Notes under the pieces: generated by a model
The model's database searches: none
The model's input: only the letters and a program-made list of their open reading frames with translations
Told to the model about the DNA's origin: nothing
Assembly: GCA_033064195.1 (NCBI GenBank)
Contig: JARBJD010000505.1
Span: forward strand, 1 to 40,133
Source: Blattamonas nauphoetae
Lineage: Eukaryota; Preaxostyla; Oxymonadida
Reading direction: 5' to 3'
DNA: 40,133 nt
Shown: positions 40,132 through 40,133 of the stretch, piece after piece
Layout: the number at the start of each line of letters is the position of its first letter
Numbering within the stretch: position 1 is the first letter of the stretch
Program-made: the position numbers and the translations under genes

Positions 40132-40133
40132 GC

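Overview
The window looks like nuclear DNA of a protist with GT-AG introns. Several host open frames (right end of 25809-26448 plus 38462-38958, the right edge, and the piece ending near 1736) resemble a very large protein family that I associate with oxymonad flagellates such as Blattamonas nauphoetae. That assignment rests on recognition by eye and was not searched. The host DNA is packed with mobile elements, and four separate insertions can be delimited.

Layout. 1-1700: host coding fragments. About 1700-23874: a 22-kb Polinton/Maverick with roughly 2.2-kb terminal inverted repeats (TIRs). It carries a packaging ATPase, a retrovirus-like integrase, a protein-primed type B DNA polymerase region with an HNH-like zinc module, two related capsid-like gene regions, small virion-type proteins, a fibre-like protein with an S74 chaperone domain, and a small gene duplicated inside the TIRs. 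It is partly broken (about seven or eight breaks plus one insertion), yet many genes look whole, so it is a fairly young fossil. 12859-14880: a decayed pogo/Tc1-mariner-like transposon with TA target duplication, nested in the Polinton. 24408-25641: a hAT-type element with an 8-bp target duplication. 26449-38453: a 12,005-bp Merlin/IS1595-like element with ~160-bp TIRs and a perfect 8-bp target duplication. It sits inside a host open frame that is exactly continuous if the element and one target copy are ignored.

Within the Polinton, minus-strand genes (5.3-11.7 kb and 14.7-21.9 kb) and plus-strand genes (TIR gene, fibre, ATPase) are tightly packed. Nearly every intact start is preceded by a shared T-rich box running into TAAATG or TAGAAATG, which resembles the layout of poxvirus late promoters and supports the chosen starts. 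The replication and integration genes lie on the right, the virion genes in the middle and left. The TIRs hold tRNA-like pol III boxes, four iterated imperfect palindromes each, and a 260-290-bp repeated unit of unknown role.

The most unusual object is the 12-kb Merlin element. Besides its transposase (about 32.96-34.11 kb) it carries long stretches of decayed host-type coding DNA with introns still present: a segment resembling the WAVE-complex subunit NAP1/HEM and a coiled-coil gene on the minus strand to the left, and a Pumilio (PUF) repeat segment on the plus strand next to the right TIR. This looks like a Pack-type DNA transposon that has taken up host gene pieces at the DNA level.
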